Of a stretch of DNA of 64,000 nt, positions 26,066 to 35,105 are shown piece after piece. Source of the stretch: Mycolicibacterium fortuitum subsp. fortuitum (lineage in GTDB: Bacteria > Actinomycetota > Actinomycetes > Mycobacteriales > Mycobacteriaceae). How positions within the stretch are numbered: position 1 is the stretch's first letter; the number at the start of each line of letters is the position of its first letter. A program made the translations under genes and the position numbers. The notes beneath the pieces were generated by a model. That model was not told the DNA's origin, searched no databases, and worked only from the letters and a program-made list of their open reading frames with translations. The DNA is taken from positions 868,001-932,000 of the forward strand of contig NZ_AP025518.1 of NCBI RefSeq assembly GCF_022179545.1, given 5' to 3'.

Positions 26066-27649
26066 TCAGTTGCTGGTGAATTCGAGGCTGAACCGCTGCC
26101 GCAGATCGCGTTTGAGCAGTTTGCCGCTGGGGTTCTTCGGCAGCGAGTCGACGAAGAACACCTGTTTGGGAGTCTTGAAGCCGGCGAGGTGGCCGCGGCA
26201 GTGACGCAATACGTCTTCTTCGGTCAGGCTGGAGCCCGCCCGGGGCACCACCGCGGCGACCACGGCCTCCACCCACACCGGGTGGGCCACACCGAACACC
26301 GCTACTTCCTCGATGCCCTTGTGCCGGTACAGAACTTCTTCGACCTCACGGCTGGCGACGTTTTCTCCGCCGGTTTTGATCATGTCCTTCTTGCGATCGA
26401 CGACGTGCAACAGCCCGTGCTCGTCGTAGAAGCCCAGATCGCCGGAGTGGAACCATCCGCCGGCGAAGGCCTGGGCGGTCTTGTCCTCGTCGTCGAGATA
26501 GCCCAGCATCAGATGGGGACTACGGTGGGCGATTTCACCGACGGTGCCGGGCGCGACCGGCACGTCGTTGTCGTCGAGAATCACGGTCTCGACGTTGACG
26601 ACGGGCCGCCCCGCAGCCCCGGCGTGAGCGTCCTGCTCAGCAGGTCCAAGGGCAGATGCCAGCGGTGCCATCTCTGTCTGGCCGTAGAAGTTCCACAGGC
26701 GAAGGTTGGGCAGCCGCCGGCGCATCTCGTGCAGGATCTCGGTCGGCATCGGCGAGGCACCGTAATAACCCTTGCGCAGGCTCGAGAGGTCCACCTCGTC
26801 GAACACCGGGCTGCGCAGCAGGCTTATCCATACCGTCGGTGGGGCAAAGTAATTGGTCACACCGTGCCGTTCGATCGTGCGAAGCACCAGTTCCGGATCT
26901 GGGCGCGGCAGGATGATGCTGGTAGCACCCAGGTAGACGTCGGTGGCCAGGAAGTTGTCCAGCTGGGCGCAGTGATACAGCGGCAGGGAATGGATTTCGA
27001 CATCATCGCCGGACATCGAGCCCGCCACGATGGTGCTGATGTACTGCCACATCAAGCTGCGGCTGCTGTGCATCACACCCTTGGGGCGCGACTCGGTGCC
27101 GCTGGTGTACATCACCCGCAGCAGCTGGTCGTCGTCGATCCGGCAATCGGGAACATCCGCGGTGGTGGTGAGCCATTCGTCGAAACTCGCCCAACCCGAG
27201 GGGCTGGATCCGCCGGTGGACGTCAGCGCGACCTTCCTGGTCACGGCCGAGGAGACCATGGCCTGTTCGGCCACGGGCACCAGGTCATCCTCGACGATGA
27301 ATCCGGTGGCGTGACTGTGCCCGAGGATGTAGGAGATCTCTTCCGGCGTCAGCATGAAGTTGATCGGCACCAGGACCACACCGGCGCGGGCGGTGGCGAA
27401 TGCCAGCACCGCGTACTGCCAGCAGTTGCGTGACAACAGCGCGACCCGGGCACCGGGAAGCAGGCCGTTCTCGTGCAATGCGGCCGCCGCGCGGTCCACC
27501 AGATGATCGAACTCGGCGAAACTCAGTACCACGTCGCCGTCGATGATCGCCGTTTTGTCCGGCTGCTTTCGCGCCGATCTGCGGGGGATGTCGGCGAGAC
27601 TGTGACTGCGGGCCCGGGCGATGACGGCGGCCAGGTCGTCAGAATGCAT
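26066..27649 (-). CDS. Acyl-CoA synthetase, AMP-forming (FadD-like)
   Basis: A 527-aa ANL-superfamily ligase from ATG 27649 (GTG 27667 is possible). Motifs are the P-loop VMYTSGTESRPKGVMHSSRS, WNFYGQTEMAP (A5), the A7/A8 region GWFHSGDLGFYDEHGLLHVVDRKKDMIKTGGENV and the catalytic Lys region NPSGKLLKRDL near the C-terminus. It activates a carboxylic acid to its CoA ester, here probably a steroid-derived acid. It is the first gene of the long minus-strand run, divergent from the BVMO at 27753 across 103 bp. Confidence 0.94.
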   Translation of the reverse strand: MHSDDLAAVIARARSHSLADIPRRSARKQPDKTAIIDGDVVLSFAEFDHLVDRAAAALHENGLLPGARVALLSRNCWQYAVLAFATARAGVVLVPINFMLTPEEISYILGHSHATGFIVEDDLVPVAEQAMVSSAVTRKVALTSTGGSSPSGWASFDEWLTTTADVPDCRIDDDQLLRVMYTSGTESRPKGVMHSSRSLMWQYISTIVAGSMSGDDVEIHSLPLYHCAQLDNFLATDVYLGATSIILPRPDPELVLRTIERHGVTNYFAPPTVWISLLRSPVFDEVDLSSLRKGYYGASPMPTEILHEMRRRLPNLRLWNFYGQTEMAPLASALGPAEQDAHAGAAGRPVVNVETVILDDNDVPVAPGTVGEIAHRSPHLMLGYLDDEDKTAQAFAGGWFHSGDLGFYDEHGLLHVVDRKKDMIKTGGENVASREVEEVLYRHKGIEEVAVFGVAHPVWVEAVVAAVVPRAGSSLTEEDVLRHCRGHLAGFKTPKQVFFVDSLPKNPSGKLLKRDLRQRFSLEFTSN

Positions 27650-27752
27650 GATCGGCAGAGTAGGCACGCGAGAGGCGGCCGCGGTGGTTTGTCTCCCGCT
27701 CAGTAGACAGGATGGGCGCGGGCGAGGGGCTGATCCTTCGATACTCGATCAC

Positions 27753-29678
27753 ATGACCGCTACCACTGAATCCTCGTCACTCGCGGATCGTTCCCCAGAC
27801 CCCGATGTTCTGCGCACCCATCTTCTGGAGGCGGACGCCGGTGTCCTGGTTGCAGTGTTGGCGCAGATGACAGGCGACGCATCCGTCATCGATCGATATG
27901 AAGCCAAGATCGACCATGTTCCCGATCCGCCCGAGCGGGCCGGATCGACCGATCGCAAGACCGCCGAGAACCTGGCCGACGAAATCATTGCGGCGCTGGG
28001 CGACCGACGTCCTGCCAATGCGTTACCCGTCGATGACCGCGACTTCTTCGCACGCTTACTGCCGATCGCTTTGGGCGGCCCTGTCGACGACGAGCATGTC
28101 GACCTGCTGTTGGAACAAGGGGGTTTTCGCCCGTCGCAGCCCACGTTGCCCCGTACTACGCCGATTCCTGAGACCACGACTGTGGCGATCATCGGTGCGG
28201 GCATCGCAGGTCTGGCGGTGGCACTGGCCGCGGCCGAGGAAGGCGTGCAATTCCAGATTTTCGACCGCAACGACGAGGTCGGCGGAACCTGGTTGACCAC
28301 AAGGTATCCGGGGATCGGTGTGGACACCCCTTCGGCGTACTACTCGTTGTCGCGTGAGGTGAACCCGGATTGGTCGAACTACTACCCCCAGGGTGCGGAG
28401 TACCAGGCATACCTGGTCTCACTGGCCGACAAGCACGACCTGCGGAGCCACATCCGGTTCGGAACCGAGGTCGAGGCGTTGTGGTGGGACGAGGAACGAC
28501 AGCAGTGGGAGATCCGCTCCCGTTCGGCGGACGGTACCCAGAACATCGACTACGCCGCTGTCGTCGTCACCGCTGCTGGTTATCTGAACCGCCCCCGCTT
28601 CCCGGACCTGAAGGGACGGGACAGCTTTGCGGGCACGAGCATTCACTCCGCACAATGGGACCCGGAGATCGACCTGGCTGGTAAGAAAGTCGCAGTGATC
28701 GGTGCCGGTTGCACTGCGGTGCAGATCGTCGACGCGAGCGTCGACGAGGTCGAACATCTGACGGTATTCCAGCGTCAGCCGCACTGGGTGGCCCCCCGTA
28801 AGCGTCTTTCCGACGAGGTCCCCGAACACCGGCGTTACCTGGGCCGAGTGCTGCCGTATTACGCGATGTGGCATCGGCTCAAGTCCTACTGGGCCACCGC
28901 AGACAACAACTACCCGATCATCTTGCAGGACCCGGAGTGGTCGAAGACCCACTTGTCGATCTCGCCTGCCAACGACGTGCTGCTGCAGATGTGCCTGGAG
29001 TACATCGACCGGATGTTCGGCGCCGGAAGTGAATTGGCGCAGAAGGTCACCCCTGATTTCGCGCCGTACGGCAAGCGGATCATCCGCGATCCTGGTGGTT
29101 ATTACGCTGCACTGACCCGCGACCATGTTGACGTGGAGGCCAGTGAACCCGCGGAGGTCAACGAAGCAGGGATCGTCACCGTCGACGGGCGGCAGATCGA
29201 TCTCGACGTCATCATCTACGCGACGGGCTACCACCTGGATTTCCTGTCCACCGTCGACATTCGGGGCCGTGACGGCAAGGCTCTGGTCGAGGTGTGGGGT
29301 GACAGTCCCCGGGCGTACCGGGGCGGCACCGTACCGGGCTTCCCGAATTTGTTCATCACTTCCGCGCCGAACTACAGCCCGGGCCATGGTGCAGGAGCGA
29401 ACTTCTCGATGGAGATTCTCGCGCATTACATCGTGGAGTGCCTGCAACTGATGGCATTACGCGGTGCGTCGACGATGGAGGTCACTCAGAAGGCCTTCGA
29501 GGACTATGTCGACGGGATCGACCAGGCCATGCAGGGTACGGTGTGGTGCCATACGCCCAACGCCCACACCTATTACCGCTCGGGGTCCGGTCGCGTCGTG
29601 GTGGCCACGCCGTATCGTCTGGTGGATCTGTGGCACCAACACCGGGCGCCCATCGAGCAGGATTTCAACCTCCGATGA
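27753..29678 (+). CDS. Baeyer-Villiger monooxygenase, long (HAPMO-like) type
   Basis: A 641-aa class B flavoprotein monooxygenase that would insert oxygen next to a ketone to give an ester or lactone, using NADPH. FAD motif IIGAGIAGLAV is at about residues 146-156, the BVMO fingerprint FAGTSIHSAQW at 292-302, and the NADPH motif VAVIGAGCTAVQIV follows. The roughly 140-residue N-terminal extension before the FAD motif matches the 4-hydroxyacetophenone-monooxygenase subgroup (about 640 aa). A steroid ketone (C-17 or side chain) is a plausible substrate. The SDR start overlaps its stop. Confidence 0.92.
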   Translation: MTATTESSSLADRSPDPDVLRTHLLEADAGVLVAVLAQMTGDASVIDRYEAKIDHVPDPPERAGSTDRKTAENLADEIIAALGDRRPANALPVDDRDFFARLLPIALGGPVDDEHVDLLLEQGGFRPSQPTLPRTTPIPETTTVAIIGAGIAGLAVALAAAEEGVQFQIFDRNDEVGGTWLTTRYPGIGVDTPSAYYSLSREVNPDWSNYYPQGAEYQAYLVSLADKHDLRSHIRFGTEVEALWWDEERQQWEIRSRSADGTQNIDYAAVVVTAAGYLNRPRFPDLKGRDSFAGTSIHSAQWDPEIDLAGKKVAVIGAGCTAVQIVDASVDEVEHLTVFQRQPHWVAPRKRLSDEVPEHRRYLGRVLPYYAMWHRLKSYWATADNNYPIILQDPEWSKTHLSISPANDVLLQMCLEYIDRMFGAGSELAQKVTPDFAPYGKRIIRDPGGYYAALTRDHVDVEASEPAEVNEAGIVTVDGRQIDLDVIIYATGYHLDFLSTVDIRGRDGKALVEVWGDSPRAYRGGTVPGFPNLFITSAPNYSPGHGAGANFSMEILAHYIVECLQLMALRGASTMEVTQKAFEDYVDGIDQAMQGTVWCHTPNAHTYYRSGSGRVVVATPYRLVDLWHQHRAPIEQDFNLR

Positions 29679-30562
29679 GCCAGATGCTGGCTGGAAGAAC
29701 AGCATTGGTCACCGGCAGCAGCCGGGGTATCGGACGCGCCATCGCGCAGCGGCTGGCGGCCGAAGGTGCGACCGTGGCGGTGACCGCGCGGTCCTACGCT
29801 CCCATGCCGTCCACGCGGGCCGGAGTCACCGAGGCGATCCCGGGCACGATCGAGGAAACGATCGCCCTCATCGAAGGAGCCGGGGGCTCGGCCTTCGGCC
29901 TCGCGGCCGACCTCGAGGATGCCACCGCGCGCGACGGATTGATCGAGGCCGTCGTGGAACGAACGGGCCGGCTCGACATTCTGGTCAACAACGCGGGGTT
30001 CGCCGATTACGCGGTGGTCGAGGACATGCCGGTGGAGACCTTCGACCGCACGGTGGAGCATTATCTGAAGACGCCGTTCGCGCTGACCAAAGCCGCTGTG
30101 CCACACATGCGTTCACAGGGAGCCGGCTGGATCGTCAACATCGGATCGGTGACCGGTGTTGCGCCGGTGCGGCCCTACCGGGACTACAACAAGACCGCCG
30201 GCGACGTCATCTACGCATCGTGCAAGGCTGCGCTGCACCGGTTCACCCAGGGGGTGGCCGCCGAACTGTTGGACGCCAACATCGCGGTGAACTGCGTCGG
30301 GCCGTCGACCGCAGTGCGCACGCCGGGCGCGGCGTCGCTGATTCCGGAGAGCTTTCCGACCGAACCTGTTGAGTATCTGGCCGAAACGGTACTGGCGATG
30401 TGTCACCTTCCCGCCGCGGATCGGACTGGCCTGGTGGCATTCAGCCTGCACTATCCGTGGTCGCAGCAACTTCCGGTGCACTCGCTCGACGGCGGCACGG
30501 TATTGCCGCCGCTGGAGCCGCCGGCCGCGGCGAACCCGAACATCCTGCCTGCGGGGGTATAG
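29675..30562 (+). CDS. Short-chain dehydrogenase/reductase
   Basis: A 295-aa SDR: TGSSRGIG (14-21), NNAG in VNNAGFADYAV, Ser in NIGSVTG. The usual YxxxK is YASCK. An insert around APMPSTRAGVTEAIPGTIEET after the second strand is longer than in classical members and recalls the extra loop of mycofactocin-type SDRs, though the match is weaker than for 48137-48970. ATGA overlap with the BVMO indicates coupled translation, so it probably supplies the ketone to the BVMO or reduces its product. Confidence 0.88.
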   Translation: MSQMLAGRTALVTGSSRGIGRAIAQRLAAEGATVAVTARSYAPMPSTRAGVTEAIPGTIEETIALIEGAGGSAFGLAADLEDATARDGLIEAVVERTGRLDILVNNAGFADYAVVEDMPVETFDRTVEHYLKTPFALTKAAVPHMRSQGAGWIVNIGSVTGVAPVRPYRDYNKTAGDVIYASCKAALHRFTQGVAAELLDANIAVNCVGPSTAVRTPGAASLIPESFPTEPVEYLAETVLAMCHLPAADRTGLVAFSLHYPWSQQLPVHSLDGGTVLPPLEPPAAANPNILPAGV

Positions 30563-30991
30563 GCCGGCTGTCCGGTGCCCTCTCCGGGGTGAAATGCGTT
30601 GTGGTCACACGGGTCACAGAATTCGGCTGCACACCCGATGTGCCCGCCTGCTAGCGACTTTTCAGCGACAATCGCCACATGGGCAACTGGGGACTCACTG
30701 AACCCAGGGCGGCTGCTCTGGTTTGACTCATATGCCCCTGTGGTCACATCAGCATCATCCGTCCAGTGCCCAGCTGTCAGCGACTTTGTCGCTGATAGCT
30801 GGGCAACCCAAAATCCGTGGTGGATGCGCACTTTGGGGCTGCAGTGACGCGAGTACCGAATTACTCAGTGGCCAACGGTGTGCATGGTGCTGAGGTGGCG
30901 ATTGTCGCTGAAAAGTCGCTGACAGGCGGGCAAGTCGGCACCCGCTCTCTCAGCGCGACACGCCGAAGCGGCGCGACGAGGCAAGATCGCG
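30563..30991. repeat. Gene-free interval with long inverted repeats
   Basis: The region lies between convergent genes and has no credible coding frame. A 37-base segment at 30642-30678 recurs inverted at 30895-30931 with two mismatches (shared core AGCGACTTTTCAGCGACA). A related self-complementary hairpin sits between them at 30768-30804, and TGTGGTCACA occurs twice (30600, 30739). The layout suggests a degenerate palindromic repeat element, or a bidirectional terminator built from one; no transposase or target duplication was found. Confidence 0.65.
30768..30804. repeat. 17-bp-stem hairpin with TTT loop
   Basis: Arms GCCCAGCTGTCAGCGAC and GTCGCTGATAGCTGGGC pair at 16 of 17 positions around TTT. 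The inner sequence shares the CAGCGACTTT core with the two flanking 37-mers. It could terminate transcription from either convergent gene or be part of a repeat family. Confidence 0.7.
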
Positions 30992-31981
30992 TCAGAGGGC
31001 TGCCGGCAGTACCGGGTGGTTCACTTCGCAGAAACTGTGGCAGACGCGATCGCGGACGATGATGTCGGTGGTCTCGGGGTCGAACCAGCGGTCGACCACC
31101 GCCCAGTGGATCGGGTGCATGAGGTATGGGCCCATCAAACCGTCCACGTCGGTGAATTCCTGTTCGAAGACGTGGGTCCAGTTGCTGCTTCCGATGGCCT
31201 GCTCGACGCGGCTGAGTTGCCACGCGGCGATGGTCGGCACAAATCGCGGCATCATCAGCAGTTCACTCTCAAATGCCGCGACGGTCTCGGCCTCTACCTC
31301 GGCGGGGACCCGCAGCAGCAGTGCGCGGTACACGGTGCCGCTGCCGCGGCGGATCGGAGCGCCCCGGTACAGTGCGCCATTCACGCGCGAGATCGCCGGG
31401 TCAGCCAGCACATCGTCGAAACCGCTCTTCTCCCAGGTATCGCGGCACGAATATCGCAGATGGACCAGGATGTCGCCGCCGTTGCGGGAACCCGGCAAGG
31501 TCGGCTCTACCACGGCGCTCAAAGCCCCGCTGTGTTCGGCCGCATCGCGTAGCGCGCTCAGGACGCGGCCCCGCTCGGACTCGACGACATCGATCAAGCG
31601 GGTGACTCCGACCGTGGCTGCACTGGCCGATATCCCGGCCAATGCGGGTGCATCGGTGGTGATCTCGTCGGCGGCGGCCGCGACATTGCGTGTGCGTTCA
31701 ACCACCAGATCGGTGATGTTGTCCCACCAGCGCGCAATGCTCGGGTCGGGCCTGCCCTGCCAGGTCATCTGCCACCACGCTTCTGGACTGGGAAGCGTCC
31801 AGGTGATCGTGACGACGTTGGATCTGTCGTCGAACCAGACGGGTGGGCTGACCAGTACGTCGCGCAGCGTCATGCCACGTTCACGTGCCCCCGGGGCATA
31901 TCCCGTCAGGTACGCGTCGATGAATTTCTGGGCGCAGCCCGGCGTGGTGACCACCCGGTCGATGACGAAAACCTCGGCCAT
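30992..31981 (-). CDS. Two-domain dimeric alpha/beta-barrel protein (Dabb/ABM-like)
   Basis: A 329-aa soluble protein apparently built of two ferredoxin-like barrels. The N-terminal part (VFVIDRVVTTPGCAQKFIDAYLTGYAPGARERGM) looks like an antibiotic-biosynthesis-monooxygenase fold. The C-terminal part (NWTHVFEQEFTDVDGLMGPYLMHPIHWAVVDRWFDPE) has the stress-responsive Dabb pattern with the HPxH segment. Such folds serve as small oxygenases, cyclases or lyases on polycyclic compounds. Divergent from the OYE-type flavoprotein across a strong inverted repeat, so the two are probably co-regulated. Activity unknown. Confidence 0.72.
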   Translation of the reverse strand: MAEVFVIDRVVTTPGCAQKFIDAYLTGYAPGARERGMTLRDVLVSPPVWFDDRSNVVTITWTLPSPEAWWQMTWQGRPDPSIARWWDNITDLVVERTRNVAAAADEITTDAPALAGISASAATVGVTRLIDVVESERGRVLSALRDAAEHSGALSAVVEPTLPGSRNGGDILVHLRYSCRDTWEKSGFDDVLADPAISRVNGALYRGAPIRRGSGTVYRALLLRVPAEVEAETVAAFESELLMMPRFVPTIAAWQLSRVEQAIGSSNWTHVFEQEFTDVDGLMGPYLMHPIHWAVVDRWFDPETTDIIVRDRVCHSFCEVNHPVLPAAL

Positions 31982-32019
31982 GACGCGAGATTACGTTGCA
32001 GGGTCACCATCAATGCCGG

Positions 32020-32042
32020 GCTTTCCCGACCATCGGGAAAGC
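32020..32042. promoter_or_regulatory. Perfect inverted repeat in a divergent promoter
   Basis: GCTTTCCCGA-CCA-TCGGGAAAGC, 10-base perfect arms. It lies 38 bases upstream of the minus-strand A/B-barrel gene and 40 bases upstream of the plus-strand flavoprotein start, an ideal position for an operator controlling both. The regulator is not identified; the nearby IclR at 34184-35023 has a different palindrome. Confidence 0.65.
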
Positions 32043-32081
32043 ACCGTTGACCACAGTGGGGATCGGGGCGATGGTGTGGCG

Positions 32082-33287
32082 ATGACCGATCCGTTCAGCC
32101 CAGCTCAGCTCGGACCAGTAACACTGCGTAACCGCGTGATCAAAGCCGCCACGTCGGAAGGCCGCTCGCCCAATGGGTTGGTCACCGACGACCTCATCGA
32201 CTTTCATCGAAGCTTCGCCGAGGGCGGTGTGGGGATGACGACGGTGGCCTACTGCTGTGTATCTCCCCAGGGCGCGAGTGCGCCCGGTCAGATCGTCATG
32301 AACGGCAAGGCACTGCCGGGACTGCGCCGGCTCACCGACGTCGTGCACGGTGCGGGAGCGGCAATTTCGGCGCAGCTCGGGCATGCCGGTGTCGTGGCAC
32401 AGAAGAAGCTGACCGGTGTCACCGCGGTGGCGCCGAGCAAGTTCATCAACCCCACCTCGTTCGCCTATTGTCGTGAGATCACCCGCAGCGAAATCGCCCA
32501 GGTGATCGACCAGTTCGGCGACGCGGCGCAGGTTGCGGTCGACGCCGGATTCGACGCCGTCGAGTTGCATTTCGGACATCTCTACCTGCCGAGTTCGTTC
32601 CTGAGTCCGCTGATCAATCGCCGTAAAGACGAGTACGGTGGCGACATCGACAACCGATCGCGGTTCGTGCGGGAGATCGCGGCAAGAGTGCGTGAGGTGG
32701 TCGGTGATCGGGTCGCGGTGATCGCCAAGCTGGACATGGACGACGGGCTTCCGGGCAGCATCTGGATCGACGAGGCGTTGCGCACCGCTCAACTCCTCGA
32801 CGCCGATGGCACGTTGGATGCCATAGAACTGACTCAGGGTTCGTCGGTGTACAAGCCCATGTACCTGTTCCGTGGCGACGTTCCTGTCAAGGAATTCGCA
32901 AAGGTGATGCCGCCGGCGTTGCGGCCGGCCGTCAGGCTGGTCGGCAAGCAGACGATGGGTGTCTATCCCTACCGAGACCTATACATGCTGGAGGCCGCTC
33001 GGCAATTCGTGCCCGTCATGCGCAACACGAAACTGATTCTGTTGGGCGGCATCAATGATCGGGACCATCTCGAGACGGGAATGCGGGAGGGATTCGACTT
33101 CTTCGCGATGGGCCGGGCGTTGCTGCGCGAACCGGACCGGGTCAACACGATGATTGCCGAACCCGCCTCACGCAGCCGCTGCACGCACAACAACAAGTGC
33201 ATGGTGACAGTGTTCAGCCGCACCCATTGCGTGCTCGATCCCGATCAACGCTACGGGGTCGCGTCAGAGGCGGAGCAGGTCAGCTAG
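32082..33287 (+). CDS. Old-yellow-enzyme family FMN oxidoreductase
   Basis: A 401-aa TIM-barrel flavoprotein. The N-terminus FSPAQLGPVTLRNRVIKAATSEG, the central AGFDAVELHFGHLYLPSSFLSPLINRRKDEYGG and LLGGINDRDHLE with FFAMGRALLREPD near the C-terminus are diagnostic of the OYE/2,4-dienoyl-CoA reductase family. The active-site HxxH/N position reads HFGH. The C-terminal CTHNNKC motif resembles the Cys cluster region of dienoyl-CoA-reductase-type members, but only two Cys are present. It would reduce an activated C=C such as an enone. Start ATG 32082. Confidence 0.9.
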   Translation: MTDPFSPAQLGPVTLRNRVIKAATSEGRSPNGLVTDDLIDFHRSFAEGGVGMTTVAYCCVSPQGASAPGQIVMNGKALPGLRRLTDVVHGAGAAISAQLGHAGVVAQKKLTGVTAVAPSKFINPTSFAYCREITRSEIAQVIDQFGDAAQVAVDAGFDAVELHFGHLYLPSSFLSPLINRRKDEYGGDIDNRSRFVREIAARVREVVGDRVAVIAKLDMDDGLPGSIWIDEALRTAQLLDADGTLDAIELTQGSSVYKPMYLFRGDVPVKEFAKVMPPALRPAVRLVGKQTMGVYPYRDLYMLEAARQFVPVMRNTKLILLGGINDRDHLETGMREGFDFFAMGRALLREPDRVNTMIAEPASRSRCTHNNKCMVTVFSRTHCVLDPDQRYGVASEAEQVS

Positions 33288-34187
33288 CGCGCTGCTGGCC
33301 TGCCGCCTGGCCCGATGGGCGATGTCGAGCATCGGCATCGTCATGAAGCCGTGGATGCCACCGTCGAAGGTGCACCGGGTAGTCGGCACACCCGCCGACT
33401 CGAGAGCGCTCGCATAGGCGATGCCCTCGTCGCGTAGGGGATCATGACCGGCGAGAACCACGACGGCTGGTGGCAATCCACTGAGGTCGCCGTGTAGCGG
33501 TGAAGCGTAAGGGTTTTGCCGGTCTCCAACCTGGGGCACGTACTGATCCCAGTACCACTGCAGTGCTGGGCGCGGGTTGTAGAAGCCTCTGCCGAACAGC
33601 CGGTAGGACTCGGTGTCGAAGTCCGCGGCGATCACCGGGTACAGCAGGAGTTGCCCGGCCAGTTGCGGCTCGCCGCGGTCGCGAGCCATCAGCGTCGTCA
33701 CCGCGGCGAGGTTGCCGCCCGCACTGTCGCCGCCGACCGCCACCCGTGACGGGTCGGCGCCGAACTCGGTGGCACGCTCGGACGCCCACCGGGTGGCGGC
33801 ATAGAGGTCCTCGGCGGCCGTAGGCCAGCGGTGCTCGGGGGCCAGCCGGTAGGCCACTGAAACCACCACGGCCGGAATGAGATTGGCCAGGTTTCGGCAC
33901 AGCGCGTCGTGGCTGTCGAGGTCGCAGAACACAAACCCTCCGCCGTGGGCATACACCAGCATGGGCAGCGGTTCCGACGCGTCGGGACGGTAGATCCGGA
34001 CATCGATGCGCCCGTTGTCGACCGGCACCTGATGGTCGGTGACGGAGGCCACCGGTTCAGGCTCGGGGTTGGCGACAAACCGGCTGCGGATGGTCGTGCG
34101 GGCCTGTGCACCGGTCATCGTGTGGACCGGTGGGAACCCTGAATCGAGGGTTTCGATCAGGCCCGCGATCTGTGGATCAAGCGTCAT
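33264..34187 (-). CDS. Alpha/beta hydrolase, HSL-type esterase
   Basis: A 307-aa esterase with the oxyanion motif YAHGGGFVFCD, nucleophile GGDSAGGN, acid in LAGHDPLRDEG and His in GGIHGFM. It starts at ATG 34187, overlapping the IclR stop (ATGA), so it is co-expressed with that regulator. The 3' end overlaps the OYE gene by 24 bp in the convergent direction. Probably cleaves a steroid-related ester or lactone; substrate unknown. Confidence 0.92.
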   Translation of the reverse strand: MTLDPQIAGLIETLDSGFPPVHTMTGAQARTTIRSRFVANPEPEPVASVTDHQVPVDNGRIDVRIYRPDASEPLPMLVYAHGGGFVFCDLDSHDALCRNLANLIPAVVVSVAYRLAPEHRWPTAAEDLYAATRWASERATEFGADPSRVAVGGDSAGGNLAAVTTLMARDRGEPQLAGQLLLYPVIAADFDTESYRLFGRGFYNPRPALQWYWDQYVPQVGDRQNPYASPLHGDLSGLPPAVVVLAGHDPLRDEGIAYASALESAGVPTTRCTFDGGIHGFMTMPMLDIAHRARRQASSALADLLRL

Positions 34188-35023
34188 GCCGGGAGCAGGG
34201 TGGCCGAGGTGCGAGACCCGACAATGCTGCCGCCGCGCAAAGGCCGGAGGGGCTGCAGGGTGGGGACCACTCGCTGAGGTCCGTCTTCGGCATTTCGCCA
34301 GATGCCCATAGCCGTCATACGTACCGGTGCCGCCAGCCGCTGGTCGAAGGTGATCCGGTTCATGGGACCGCACACCGAAACCGCGGCTACCGCGGCTCCG
34401 GCGGGCCCGATCGGAGCGGCCACGCAGCCGAACCCGACCAACGATTCTTCGCGTTCGAATGCGACGCCATGGGCGCGGACCTTCGCCAGTTCGGCGGCGA
34501 GTTGCCGCTCATTGGAGATCGAGAAACGCGTCCGGCCTGAGGTCAGGTCAATGTCGGCCGGAGGGTTGTCGGCCAAGATCGCCTTGCCGACCGCCGTACA
34601 GTGCGCCGGCTGCCGTCCTCCGATCCGCGTGGGGATGGCTGCCACCATCTGGCCGCCGATCTTCTCCAGGTACACCACATCGGAGCCATCGAGGACAGCC
34701 AGGTGGACCACCAGCCCGGTGGCGCGGTGCAGGTCGCGCAGCAAAGGAATCGCCGCGCGGTGGATGCGATCCTGGTGCAGCGCCAAAGATCCGAGCTCGA
34801 CCAGCCTCATGCCCAATTCGTAGTCGCGCCCGTCGCGACGCAGCCACCGCAATTGGACCAGACGCTCCAGGATGCGGTGGGCCGAGGAGCGTGGCAGACC
34901 AGTCCGGCGCACGATCTCGGCCAACGTCAGCCGGCCGGGTCCGTCGAAGACATCGAGGACCAGGGACACCCGGTCAATGACGGCGCTGGGCGTCTCGCCC
35001 GCCTTTTCGACAGCCATTGTCAT
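34184..35023 (-). CDS. IclR-family transcriptional regulator
   Basis: A 279-aa regulator: wHTH VIDRVSLVLDVFDGPGRLTLAEIVRRTGLPRSSAHRILERLVQLRWLRR (about 15-63) and IclR effector domain (ELGSLALHQDRIHRAAIPLL, AIPTRIGGRQPAHCTAVGKAILA). Start ATG 35023 with GGAGG six bases upstream. A perfect 25-bp palindrome lies 36 bases upstream, and the esterase is translationally coupled downstream, so it likely controls itself and the esterase. Its sequence is closest in this window to the IclR at 52751. Confidence 0.95.
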   Translation of the reverse strand: MTMAVEKAGETPSAVIDRVSLVLDVFDGPGRLTLAEIVRRTGLPRSSAHRILERLVQLRWLRRDGRDYELGMRLVELGSLALHQDRIHRAAIPLLRDLHRATGLVVHLAVLDGSDVVYLEKIGGQMVAAIPTRIGGRQPAHCTAVGKAILADNPPADIDLTSGRTRFSISNERQLAAELAKVRAHGVAFEREESLVGFGCVAAPIGPAGAAVAAVSVCGPMNRITFDQRLAAPVRMTAMGIWRNAEDGPQRVVPTLQPLRPLRGGSIVGSRTSATLLPA

Positions 35024-35058
35024 GAGGCACCTCCAGTGAAAGAGTCACATGCCGGTCT

Positions 35059-35083
35059 GGCATATGACTAATAGTCATATGCC
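35059..35083. promoter_or_regulatory. Perfect 25-bp palindrome, IclR operator
   Basis: Arms GGCATATGACTA and TAGTCATATGCC (12 bases, no mismatch) around a single A. The site is 36 bases upstream of the iclR start at 35023, in the promoter, and only 23 bases from the end of the next IclR gene. The degree of symmetry strongly suggests a protein-binding site, most simply autoregulation. Confidence 0.85.
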
Positions 35084-35105
35084 TACCATAACTATGTGGT
35101 GGCTG

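Noticed and set aside
30599..30847. Small frame in the repeat region
   Set aside because: No ribosome site, no recognisable sequence, and it runs through the hairpins.
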